NCBI RefSeq assembly: GCF_000003815.2
Contig: NC_049987.1
Span: 17,525,959-17,589,958, forward strand
Source: Branchiostoma floridae
Taxonomy: Eukaryota > Chordata > Leptocardii > Amphioxiformes > Branchiostomatidae
Direction of reading: 5' to 3'
DNA: 64,000 bases
Both the position numbers and the translations under genes were made by a program. Below are positions 19,868-30,538 of this stretch, in pieces; positions within the stretch are counted from its first letter, which is position 1, and each line of letters opens with the position of its first letter. A model generated the notes under the pieces. That model saw only the letters and a program-made list of their open reading frames with translations. It was not told where the DNA came from and ran no database searches.

Positions 19868-21480
19868 TACTCATGAGAAGGATACATTGGTACAAGCGAA
19901 GGTGCAACTAGACTAGAAAAGTACTGGAATTGTAATGGTTGTTTGTCTCTTACACGTACGTGTGCTTCAGTAAGTGCCATAGAGACTTGATAATATGTAT
20001 TGTTGCAATGTACTGAAGTTTAACATAACTTCTTAAGGTTAGAAATTCACGCAAAAGTAAGATTTTCTACAGCACAACCTCTATTGTTTCCTCAGTTTTC
20101 TTAGTATCGAAATGCAATGGACATCGATGAATTGTGTTAGAAGTTTAAAAAAATCATTTTCGTAAGTCTTAGAAATAAATAATGGTGAATAAATGTCTTT
20201 GATGTACCGTCTTTTATCATTGTTGTTAATCATTTTCTTTTATAGATGTAGTTTTACTTGTAAACGACAAATCTTAAGAACAAGAATAATTGATAAACCT
20301 GTAGCATAAACCATATTTTTTTAATCAACGGAAACGATAAGTCATAGTAATGATTTGAGAGACAATGGTTATGACATAATCAGAAGGTAGCATACTTAAA
20401 GTGATACAGATTAAAAGCGTATTTATTCGTTATGCAAACATCATATTGATTCTAAAATTCAGAATATTTATTTTTTCTTCAACAGGTCAGACTATTTCAA
20501 TAAACACGACTTTATACACATTGTGTGTACTGGCATAGAAATTGGCCTATTTAGCGGTCATTTTTTAACCATCTCTGCAACGTGATCATAGTTATTGGAA
20601 CTTCCATGTAGTAAATATGCATGATACGAGAACTGTTCAATAAACATATCGCATAACCCATTTCTAGTTGATGTAGAAAGTTGCAATTTCATCTGTATCA
20701 AAAAACGTGTCTGCGGGGAAAACATCCTTTTTAATACTTAGCTTAGATTTATTACCGAATCTCCCCCTTGACCCCAGTCTGCTCCTGTATCCATCCGCAG
20801 GACCCAACAACTCAGATGTGTCTCTACGCCAACTAAACTGGTGAACTAAACAGTGACCCAAATGGGAAGGCTTTGGTCCTGCCTATTTCTTCTTACCCAA
20901 AGTTCCCCAAATTGGGCCAAATATTTCAAGGAAAACTTGAAGATCTTTGAAGGATTTCAAGTGTCTTTTAACTCATTTTGAACCCTCTACTGTGCAACGT
21001 CTTCTGACGTCTTCTCTTTTATTGAACTGACTTCTTGAATTTTCACCCCTGTAAGAATTTAAATTGTCCTGTAGGAAGTCTGGTCCCTGGAACAACCAAT
21101 CTCCACATCTGAGGATATTGTTTGCATTATGTATAATTTTGGCAAAAACGTGCACGTAGCCAAACGGGTAGCAACATAGACAATTAGAAATACCGTATAC
21201 ATTACATGTATTTATTCAAAAGGTAGCGGGACCTGTCTAACACCTGAAATTTTCAAACCCTAAATGGTCCTGGTCATACCCACTTGTTCCTGCATTACAT
21301 ATGTGGATGGGTGGATGGATGGAATATTCTAAAGGGGAGGAAAAAGGTTTCAGCATCCTTTAGTTTTACAAGAATGTAGTTTGCAGAGTTTGTTGTGACG
21401 AAATATTTGACCATGTCAAGGGGCGTCCATTCTAATAAATTGTCACAGAGAGGCTAGGGTTTTGGAATAATATTTTTAAT
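19868..21480. repeat. 3' flank of LRR receptor B, inverted copy of the D 3' flank
   Basis: Contains a candidate AATAAA at 20174-20179 for gene B. From about 20455 to 21480 the sequence matches 28565-29780 in reverse complement. Examples are TTTATACACATTGTGTG, CAGGACCCAACAACTCAGA, TCTGAGGATATTGTTTGCAT and AGGTAGCGGGACCTGTCTAA. This makes the B and D arms part of one large inverted duplication. A diverged third copy of the TCTACTGTGCAACG segment lies at 47870-48000. No coding exon seen. Confidence 0.7.
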
Positions 21481-22799
21481 AGATTAAGTTTGAATTATTC
21501 TAGAAAATATCACGATAATTATATTTTGCAAAAAATACTAAATACTAGTAGTATGAACATTTTTGAACCTATTTAAATCCATTTAAATACCTTGAAAACA
21601 TTTTGAAAGTGACTGACGAAAATCTTTTCATTCATAATAAGTTTCAAACATCTATTTGATTATTTTACTTTTAGAAATATAACCTTCTCGGAAATATGAA
21701 ATACACTTTATATGTAACTGCCCCCATTATGAGGATGAAAGAAACATCCCTGTTGACACAATTACAACAAATATTTCCAACTTTTCACCGGCTAGTAGAC
21801 CTCCAAAAAACTACATTCCTGCTAAAACCACAGAACTCACTAATCATTAAAAACGTGGGACTTTTCATCAGACACTGCCTCCAAAGAAGAAGTCAAACCT
21901 CCCAGTAAATAATGTAGAATCATGCATATAGATAGCTGTATAGAATAGATAATTGTTACTTTTTAATGTCATATATATAGCTGTATAGAATAGATGATTG
22001 TTACTTTTTAATGTCATATATATAGCTGTATAGAACAGACACTTGTTACTTTCTTACTGGCTGTAACCTGGCAAATAGCCAACGGCATGGATTTGCAAAT
22101 AAATAAATTGTATTTGATCATATTTGCAAATATTTGTGACATGTTTCAAATGGTTGATTTGGATTATTACATCCATAAAAATTAAGCCATTTTTCTGCCT
22201 TATTATGCTCTTAGATTTTACTCCTGGGCACTGGTTGGTCCTTTGTGGTGAGTCATTGATGCATGACACCCAAACACCAAAATGACACTCCAAACACCAA
22301 AACTTTCTAAAGATGTGTGAAATGCTTTCTTCTAAGCGCACTGACTCATTTACAATTTTGTTGCAACATATATTTACAACACATAGTGGTGACATACTCG
22401 AGTCGTAACTTATATCAATGCCGCCACCGAAAACTAATACAGGCACATGGGTAAATAGATACAAGAAAAGAAAACAAGATGTTAAATAAGCGCTGAAGCA
22501 AAGTTTACAAATGAAAATTCAAAGACATAAACTGAGGATATGATAATTAACTAAGTCCCTTAAGACTGGTAGGATTAATAAATAAATAAATCTATTAAGA
22601 AAGTTTGTACATACATTATATATAATTATATAAATTGGAGTTTTCTGCAGAGGGCAGAAAAGAAGATCCTTTACTGTACTAAAATGTCGTGAGATAGATT
22701 GTCCATATCAAAATCTACCAGTCTTCTCAAATTGCCGAAATCTCTTATACATATAGTTACAAATAATCAAAAAAATATGAAAAAATATATTGATAACTG
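21481..22799. other. Gene-less stretch between the B flank and C flank
   Basis: AT-rich sequence with a 45-bp tandem repeat at 21922-22056. The short ORFs show no recognisable domain. Confidence 0.4.
21922..22056 (+). repeat. 45-bp tandem repeat, about three units
   Basis: TATAGCTGTATAGAA followed by TAGAT.ATTGTTACTTTTTA and ATGTCATATA repeats with a 45-bp spacing (GCTGTATAGAA at 21935, 21980 and 22025). The third unit is slightly diverged. Confidence 0.8.
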
Positions 22800-23746
22800 G
22801 CAATGGCAACCATGTTTGTGACTTGGAATGGACTCTACCAACTAGGTTTTGAAAACCTCCAGACTAATATGTTGAATAGATGATGTAAAATTAGAATCGT
22901 TACAAATTTATAATAAATGGCACTACACGTGATTCATTCATGTTGCATAAATAGGCATGGACTATGAATTTATACATCAGGCGACACTATTCATAATTTT
23001 CAAAATTGCCTAGAAAAATGCGTATCGGGTTACAAGACAGACCCAAGCAAAAAACATCTGTGGAACCTATAGCTTTTTTGGTCAGCCGGTAGCAAAATGC
23101 ATAAGATTTCAGACAGCTTGGTAACGAAATTCAAAACAGAATTTAAAACTCTGTTTACGGTTAAATTAACAATTGATGTAAGAATGAACGCGTAGTCAAC
23201 GTTGCACTTCTTTGTTCTTTTTATCAATATACTTCTACACGTACAATGTATATCTGTATAATTACGATTTTAGATCTTCCAAATACCAGTGCCTGATGCA
23301 TGGATTTCAGGTATAAACTGCTAATCTGTATTTGTCGGATCACTTCGGCCAAGATCTAAAAAGGCAAGATAAGCCATACCTATTGAATCTATTTGTTTCA
23401 GGACCGCATCCGAAAACACAACGTTATTTTCATTGGGCCTTGTTCCAAATTCATACAAACAAACGAACTATGATGACGACAAACAAATTGGTCTGAGTCC
23501 TCCTATAAGTTACGTGGTTTGAAGACGTGTGGGTAGTTTTGTTTCCTGTGAGCACTCATGAGCAGGTCATATTCCCGTGTGTTAGACATCATCTTTTACT
23601 TTTTCACCATATAAAAAACAGCAGCAAAAATTGTAAATCAGAGCCATTTTAAGACGTCAGATTTTTCAAGTTTTTGTTTCGTTTTTCTTCTGTTGTTCCG
23701 GGAAAGGGGATCAAAAACAGCACTGACTCTCCGCACAACGTAGTCA
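22800..23746. repeat. 5' flank of LRR receptor C, inverted copy of the A 5' flank
   Basis: 22800-22975 and 23460-23690 are reverse-complement matches of 14590-14760 and 13810-14105. The ACTACACGTGATTC segment corresponds to the CACGTG at 14652-14657 of the A side. Between them the sequence is unique within the window and no exon is seen. Confidence 0.6.
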
Positions 23747-23972
23747 GCCAACGTCAAACAACGGCATCTGTCAAATAACGACATCTCTCAAACAGCGACA
23801 TCTCTCAAACAACGACATCTGTCAAACAACGGCATCTGTCAAACAGTGACATCTGTCTAACAGCGACATATGTCTAACAGCGACATATGTCTAACAACGA
23901 CATCTGTCAAATAACGACATCTGTCAAATTACGACATCTCTCAAACAACGACATCTCTCAAACAACGACGTC
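23747..23972. repeat. 17-bp minisatellite upstream of LRR receptor C (about 13 units)
   Basis: Unit AACGACATCTGTCAAAC and variants. It is the reverse complement of the unit upstream of A, matching the opposite orientation of the two genes. It has about 13 units against about 31 upstream of A, so it has expanded or contracted since duplication. It ends about 270 bp before the predicted ATG of C. Confidence 0.9.
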
Positions 23973-24238
23973 TCCCAGCCCACTGGCCGGGAATCTACAT
24001 CGTTTTCGCATCAGGTGAAAGAAGAGTTTTGTCATTTTTACGAATCTAATAGGACAGACCTTAAGGCTTAAAAAGAAAGGCACATTTCCCAAAACAAGTT
24101 ACTCTATTAAAAGCACTGTCTCTGAAAAAGTATACTAACATCGTAAAATCTATACACCGGGTAACATGTACAAGCAGGCGTTTTGAGTGAATGAAGAGCA
24201 TTGACACGTTTTCGGTCAAAACAAGATTTGTCTTCAAG

Positions 24239-26695
24239 ATGCAAGGAATATCTAGGTACAAGTTTGTGGTCCTCTTCTTTATGGCATTGTTGACAGCATC
24301 CGAAACTTCAGATCAAAACTGCTTTCCGACTTGCCAAAAGAAAATCTTGACCAGTTGCCTGCCCACCCGCGAAATAGATGATTACTACAAACGTTATGCT
24401 GGTACTTATTTTGCAAGAGAGTCAGAGTGCGTTTCATGTTTAAATGTGAACTACACACATTTTGCTAAAATTGCAAATATTCCATTAAAAAGGTGTTTTG
24501 CAGGTGTTGAATTTCTCGCTATAAGAGGTTTTCAATACGGGATTCTGTCGTCACGAAAACTAGCTGTATTCGACCCAACTTCAGTCAAAAGCCTCTTTCT
24601 GATTGATGCAGGGATAACTGAAATGAGCAAAGCCACGTTCAAAGATTTTCAAAAGTTAAGAAATTTACATTTAGACTATAATATGTTGACGCACATCCCC
24701 ACAAACTGGTACAATGGTTCACGTAGTGGCTTATTTGACAAGCTTTCGATTTCTCATAATAACATCTCCAGTTTAGAAGCCAAATGTTTTGATTTCGATG
24801 AAAATCACCTTAGCCTGTTAGATCTTAGGAGTAATGTATTAACAACAGTGTGTGCAGACTGGCTTTTCGGACTGGATTGGCTTAAAACACTACTTCTCAG
24901 CGGAAACAAAATCCAAATAGTTCCATCTGACGTGTTTGAATCAATGAGCCAGCTACAGTTTCTGGACTTAAGTCAAAACGACTTAGTGTGTGTAAGTGGA
25001 GAGGTATTCTTGACGATGACGAACCTTATCGAAGCCAAACTTGGCGATTCCACAATAGATAATTTACAAGATAAGTCATGGAATGCTGTACTTGATAATT
25101 GTGACAGAAAGACAAAGCAGTGGATACGATTCGAGGCCTTCGGCTTAGTTCTACATATTAACTATGATATCAATGTTAACAGCTTCACTATTGATTGGTT
25201 TAGCAAGTCAGGAAGTAAGCATAACGTTCCAAATAATCTGGATTCTTGTATGGCACTCCGTACAGAATTGAGGTCAGGTCACATCGCGTATTCTGCTCCT
25301 TTCGTCATTGTAGCAAAAGATAAACAGTCAGATGGAAACCAAACTTCATCAAGGCAATGTTCAGATGTCTGGACAGAGGTTGAAGGTATAGGTCTGGCAT
25401 TGAAAGGTCCATCCAGTTTACGATTTTCTTTTCTTGAGACAGTTGACAAACAAGGCAACTCCAGAAGAGATGGTTTTAGCATGGTAGTCAGAGAAACATT
25501 TAGCTCTCAAAAGTGGAAGCATTCGAGTATTGCCTGTTTTATTATCACTGGTGACATGAAAGATACTTCGTTCTTTAACGTGTCCACGATGGAGCAAGGG
25601 AGAAAAAGCGCATCATGCTATTCGGGGGAGGTTCGTGCAAACAATATCTATTCGACGACAATGGTTGTAAATACATCTGTAGCTAATATTGACAAAACGT
25701 ACAACCATACAGGAAGAGCAAACACTGCGGCATATCCTAATGATACGCAAGGGACAACCGATGGCGTTATCTTGATCGCTCTTGTAGTGAGTTTAGGGAT
25801 TGCACCTTTTCTCATACTATTAGGTTGTTGCGTTTGTGCTATCTGTTACTGTGTAAAGAGACGCAGTGATGAGGATAGGAGCAATGGCAATAATGACAAC
25901 ATCAGCGGATCAAATGTCACAAGACTGGAGTCATACGGAATGACAAATTCCGCAAGAGTCACGGTCAATACAAACAGTGACGGCTGCGGTCAAGAAGACA
26001 GCGTCAGAACACAACTCGCTACTATTTCAAGGGATGATATCTTACGTCTCTTACAGAGGAGCCCTTTGTACCAAGGCAATGCACAAAGAACGCTCCCGGC
26101 AGAGGACAGTCACGATATAAACTGTCGAACAGACGACAATGATGGCCCCGATTCTTTGACTCGAAGGTCAGTAACAAACACTTATAATCAGACAGACGGG
26201 GAAGAAGTGAATGATGATCCACAGCAACACGACTATTGTGAAATCTCGGATGATGACGTGTTCCATCCTCCGTTTGCAAGACAACATCACGATGAGAGAC
26301 ACGAAAATGTCTGTAGCACATCTGGAAGGGCCTCTCCAACGGAGAACTCGGACTCTCATGGCGACAACGAAGACTCTCTGACTTTCTATGCTGCAGCGGC
26401 AGCTGATGTTCACCTGCCCTCGACCAGAAACGTTGGCGCTAACGCTTCACTGTACAACATAGACACGCGGTCAGAAGCTTTGAGCTGTACTATAGATAAT
26501 CAGGTTGTCGATCAAGTAGAGATTCCCTGTGAAGCGACTACTACTACCACAGATGTATTAGACCGTAGAAGCATGTTTTTGTATGGAATACAGACTACCT
26601 CGTTCATTACACATGGTACAAACGAAGAAGAGGGGGCAATGGACTCAGAAAGTATTGGTAACGACGAAGATGTCACCACAGAGGAAGTTGAATGA
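24239..26695 (+). CDS. LRR receptor C: LRR transmembrane protein with tyrosine-rich tail
   Basis: The ATG at 24239 is preferred because it opens a signal peptide (YKFVVLFFMALLTASETSD); an in-frame upstream ATG at 24191 would bury it behind 16 residues. The protein is 818 aa in a single exon. Order: Cys-rich cap (CFPTCQ...C..C..KRCF), about seven LRRs, the C-cap-like NCDRKTKQWIRFE, a second conserved ectodomain, a Thr-rich stalk, TM near residues 508-532 (VILIALVVSLGIAPFLILLGCC), and an acidic tail. Tail motifs are YCEISDDD, SLTFYAAAAADV and SLYNID. It is nearly identical to A in the ectodomain but has one, not two, of the 34-residue tail units, and that unit has lost the TQY tyrosine. No named family recognised. 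Confidence 0.9.
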   Translation: MQGISRYKFVVLFFMALLTASETSDQNCFPTCQKKILTSCLPTREIDDYYKRYAGTYFARESECVSCLNVNYTHFAKIANIPLKRCFAGVEFLAIRGFQYGILSSRKLAVFDPTSVKSLFLIDAGITEMSKATFKDFQKLRNLHLDYNMLTHIPTNWYNGSRSGLFDKLSISHNNISSLEAKCFDFDENHLSLLDLRSNVLTTVCADWLFGLDWLKTLLLSGNKIQIVPSDVFESMSQLQFLDLSQNDLVCVSGEVFLTMTNLIEAKLGDSTIDNLQDKSWNAVLDNCDRKTKQWIRFEAFGLVLHINYDINVNSFTIDWFSKSGSKHNVPNNLDSCMALRTELRSGHIAYSAPFVIVAKDKQSDGNQTSSRQCSDVWTEVEGIGLALKGPSSLRFSFLETVDKQGNSRRDGFSMVVRETFSSQKWKHSSIACFIITGDMKDTSFFNVSTMEQGRKSASCYSGEVRANNIYSTTMVVNTSVANIDKTYNHTGRANTAAYPNDTQGTTDGVILIALVVSLGIAPFLILLGCCVCAICYCVKRRSDEDRSNGNNDNISGSNVTRLESYGMTNSARVTVNTNSDGCGQEDSVRTQLATISRDDILRLLQRSPLYQGNAQRTLPAEDSHDINCRTDDNDGPDSLTRRSVTNTYNQTDGEEVNDDPQQHDYCEISDDDVFHPPFARQHHDERHENVCSTSGRASPTENSDSHGDNEDSLTFYAAAAADVHLPSTRNVGANASLYNIDTRSEALSCTIDNQVVDQVEIPCEATTTTTDVLDRRSMFLYGIQTTSFITHGTNEEEGAMDSESIGNDEDVTTEEVE

Positions 26696-27066
26696 AGAAT
26701 GGTAACCTAAACGATGGATTTCCTTCGATGCCTTGTTATGGTAGTGTTCTTATTGTACTTTTCTTTGTAATTGTTTGTCAAGTGCGAGTGCTACACTTAA
26801 CTGTTAACTGTAAAATGACTGTTATGACCATTATTGTATATACTGTAGTTGAATTATCATGATAACCATTGAACCCATAGAAACCGAGTCCACGCAATGT
26901 ATCGTATCTGTGTAACGTTATATGCTTATGCGGTGCGATATAACCCGTACGTATATGGTTATCTGCATTATTTGCATGTATGTATGTGGGGGTTTGAATA
27001 TCAATCCATGTTTAGAATCATCTGTATGTGTATTTATGTATTAAGTTGATGTTGTTGTTGTTGTCG

Positions 27067-27072
27067 AATAAA
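27067..27072 (+). other. Candidate poly(A) signal AATAAA of LRR receptor C
   Basis: AATAAA in GTCGAATAAACATC, about 370 bp after the C stop codon and followed by a T-rich stretch. Confidence 0.45.
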
Positions 27073-27443
27073 CATCACTCGTAAGCGTGTATATTATAGG
27101 CTTCGCTTTGTTTCTTTTTTTTAGTAATCCGTACATGCAAGCTAGGTAGAAAATATGAAGACATTGAATCTTTGTGGCCATGATCGTAATGTAATTTCAA
27201 ACAGCACTGTTTCTTACTTCGAAGTCTTCTCAAAAGTGCAGGAAATAAATGCCATTTCGGATGGTAAATTTACGGGGGTGCATGCCATTGAATAACCTCT
27301 ACCAGGATCAACGGGTCGCTGGAAAAATAGCAGAAATTGTCCAAGTAGACGGAGAACATGCAAGATGAGTGAGATAGCCGGAGTGTACAGTTTCCAACCT
27401 AACTGTATTCCTTAGACAGTTAAATCCTCTAATAATTCCTGTC

Positions 27444-27626
27444 TAATCTCCAAGCAAATCCTACGGTATCATGAAATAGTATCAAAAGCTGCCAGAGGAG
27501 TGAAGCCGGCCTAGCCTAGGAGTGTGTTTGGCTAGGGTGCAAGGCAAATGGACACCTCTTGGCTGATTATACTGCTTGGCCAGTTTTGTACTATCTTATG
27601 CCATCGTAGGATCTGCTTGGAGATTA
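27444..27626. mobile_element. Diverged second copy of the 9-bp-TSD MITE
   Basis: Left end TAATCTCCAAGCAAATCCTA and right end GGATCTGCTTGGAGATTA are inverted and match the termini of 6463-6648, as does the inner ATAGTATCAAAAGCTG word. Flanking nonamers ATTCCTGTC and ACTCTTGTC agree at seven of nine positions, consistent with a decayed 9-bp target duplication. Confidence 0.7.
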
Positions 27627-28560
27627 ACTCTTGTCCATCATTGGCCAATTTTTGCAGCGACCTGTGGAGCCTGGTATAGGCTGGCCTCCGGACCGACCCA
27701 CTCAGTATACAGATCGCGTCTTCTGAGCTTGCAAATAATGTACAAAAGAACCCTTGCCCCAACAAAATACTGGCTAATACAGCCAAGAAAGCAAACATGG
27801 CTTTAAAAAGGGAAAAAAGCTATTAACCGATAAAAAAACGTAGCGAATTAAGCGAAAAAAAAAACTATTAACTATGGAGTGATATCAATAACATTATTGG
27901 TGCGACAGAAAAGAAAATTGGGAAGAAAACTCACCATAACTATCTGCATACACTTTGCGGTACAATTCCAGAAGCAATTTTGTTTGAAAACCAATTTGGA
28001 AAGACCTTCCTTACTTTGTTAATTATTTAGCAATATGATATGAATAACCATGTACATCTGTCGTTCGGGTTGATTTGGCTGGAAGTCTTCATGTCTGGAG
28101 CCCCCCCCCCTAAAAATTTTGGAGGAGGTCTAAATTTTGTGCTTCATTCGGAAATATAACCTTATGAATTTTTCCTGCCTTTATGACACGATTTCAAAGT
28201 AAGATACATGGACTGTCAAACACAGCGCTGTCAAAGAAAGGAACTGCATTGCTTTGTTAATACCAAGGAGTTTATACAAAATTATCATAATCTCTATATG
28301 CTCTCTTTGATAATACTATTTGGGTACCTCCGTCTGCCCGCCCCAGCTCTTTATAACCAAAACCAACCATTTGAAAAACAAATATTTGCAAATATTCCCG
28401 AGAATATTACATTTTTAAAAATGAAAGAATTAAATAGATGTTTGAAACGTAGTATGAATAAAGAGATGTCCATACTATTTTTTTGCAAGAAAAAAAAGAT
28501 ATTATCATGACCATTGTCGTGACTCAGATATTTTTACGAATAATTCAAACCTAATATATC
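27627..28560. other. 3' flank of LRR receptor C; no gene seen
   Basis: 27920-28095 is the reverse complement of 7970-8150, closing the A/C inverted homology. 28186-28225 (GATTTCAAAGTAAGA...CAGCGCTGTCAA) matches 9346-9385 in direct orientation, so the break is complex. The short ORFs show no domain. Confidence 0.45.
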
Positions 28561-28564
28561 CAAA

Positions 28565-29780
28565 TTATAATATTATTCTAAAACCCTCCCTGTGACAATT
28601 TATCATATGAACGCCCCTTGACAATTAGAAAAAATATTGCGCCACAGCAAACTCTGTTGTCAACATGTTCTATTCCCTGTTACATTCTTGTAAAAGTAAA
28701 GGACTTAACTCAAGCAATTTTTCTTCGTATGTAAAGGCAGGAATAAGTAGGCATGACCAGGTTCATTAAGGGTTAACTTTGGTTATTACAAACTTTTATA
28801 TATTAAAGAAAATATAGCGGAACCTGTCTAACATTTAAAAAACGTTAGATAGGTCCCGCTATATTTTCAATAAATACATTCAATTTACATAATGTAACTG
28901 TCTGTGTTGCCGTTCTCGTAGCACGTTGGGCTACGTGGACGTGTTTGCTAAAATTATTCATAACGTTAATGCAAACAATATCCTCAGATGCTTGATGAGT
29001 TAGATCGTGTGTGATTGGCTGTTCCAAGGACCAGACGTCCTGCAGGAAGTTTTACTTCTTACAAGGATGAAAATACAAGAGGGCAGTTCAATAAAGGGGG
29101 AGACTTCAGAGTTGTGTTGCGCAGTAAAAGGTTCAGAATTATCTTTCTTTTCCTTGAAATGTTTGGCCCAATCTAGGGACCTTGGGGTAAGAAGAAATAG
29201 GCAGGACCAAAGCATTCCCATTTTGGTCACTGTTCAGTTTACCAGTTTAGTTGGCGTAGAGACACATCTGAGTTGTTGGGTCCTGCGGATGGATACAGGA
29301 GAAACAAAGGGTCAAAGGTGACGTTGTCTTGGAATAGCATGAGCTGAATCCCTCCTCCCCCGCGTTTTCTTTGCATGATCATAAAGTAGACCCGTCTGAC
29401 TTTCTGATCGAATTTTACTGATCGATACAAATACCTAAATAATAGGTCCACCCTAGGGGATGTACAGAAAGATTGTATGAACTCCAGAATTAAAACAAAA
29501 GAATCCTGCAGACATATGTTTTGATACAAATGAAATTTCTGCCTTCTACATAAGATAAAAGTGGGTCATGCGATATCTTTATTGAACAGTTCTCTTATCA
29601 TGTATATTTACAACATGGACGTTCCAATTACTGTACAGGAAAACTATGATCACGTTGTTTGTGAAGGCTAAATGGACGCCAAATAGGTCGCCTTCTATGC
29701 CACTACACACAATGTGTATAAAGTCATATATATATATATATATTATTGAAATAGCCTGACCTTTAAAAAAAAGAATATAT
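28565..29780. repeat. 3' flank of LRR receptor D, inverted copy of the B 3' flank
   Basis: Reverse-complement match of 20455-21480 (see that entry). An additional inverted repeat is present only here at 28806-28863: TATAGCGGAACCTGTCTAAC versus GTTAGATAGGTCCCGCTATA around a short A-rich loop. That is, a second inverted piece of the same sequence. An (AT)n run lies at 29727-29743. Confidence 0.65.
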
Positions 29781-30538
29781 ATTCTGAATTTTGAAATCAA
29801 TATGTTTTCTTAATGGATAAAAACATTTTCAGCCTTCATTGCTTTTAGCATGCCACCTTCTGTTCGTGTCACATCCGTCGACTCTCAAATTATTACTATG
29901 ATTTATCTTTACCGTTGATTAACAATATGGTTTATGCTAAAATAATGCATAAATTATTATGTGTTTTTCCTGAGTGCTGTTTACAACCATTCTTGCTCCT
30001 AATATTTACCGCAAAAACTTTTTGTAGCTTACTAGTAAAACTTGATCTATAAAAGCATTGAAGATAAGAAACAATACCTCAGATGTATTTATTCATAATT
30101 CTTTATTCTTTATTCTAGATTAGTTAATAAAACCAGTGAGGAGCCCAGACCCTGGATACAAACACAGTCATGTTTGGGACCGCCTTCTTGCCATAGCGCC
30201 ACCTTGCGGCAAGCAGTAGCAGATATGATTATGGTCTAACAGAAAATCATATGGGATATAATGTCCTTGGCTCTAATAAGGGCAACTAACAAGTCTTAAA
30301 AGGGTTTGGCGAGGAAACAATAGAGAAAAATATTACTTTTGCGTGACTTTCTAACCTTAAGAAGTTATGTTAAACTTCAATACACTTGCAACAATACATA
30401 TTATCACGTCACCATGACACTTACAGAAGCACACGTATGTGTAAGAGACAAACAACCTTCCATCTTTCCATTACAATTCCAGTACTTTTCTGGTATAGTT
30501 ACACCTTCGCTTGTACCAATGACGTCTTCTAATGAGTA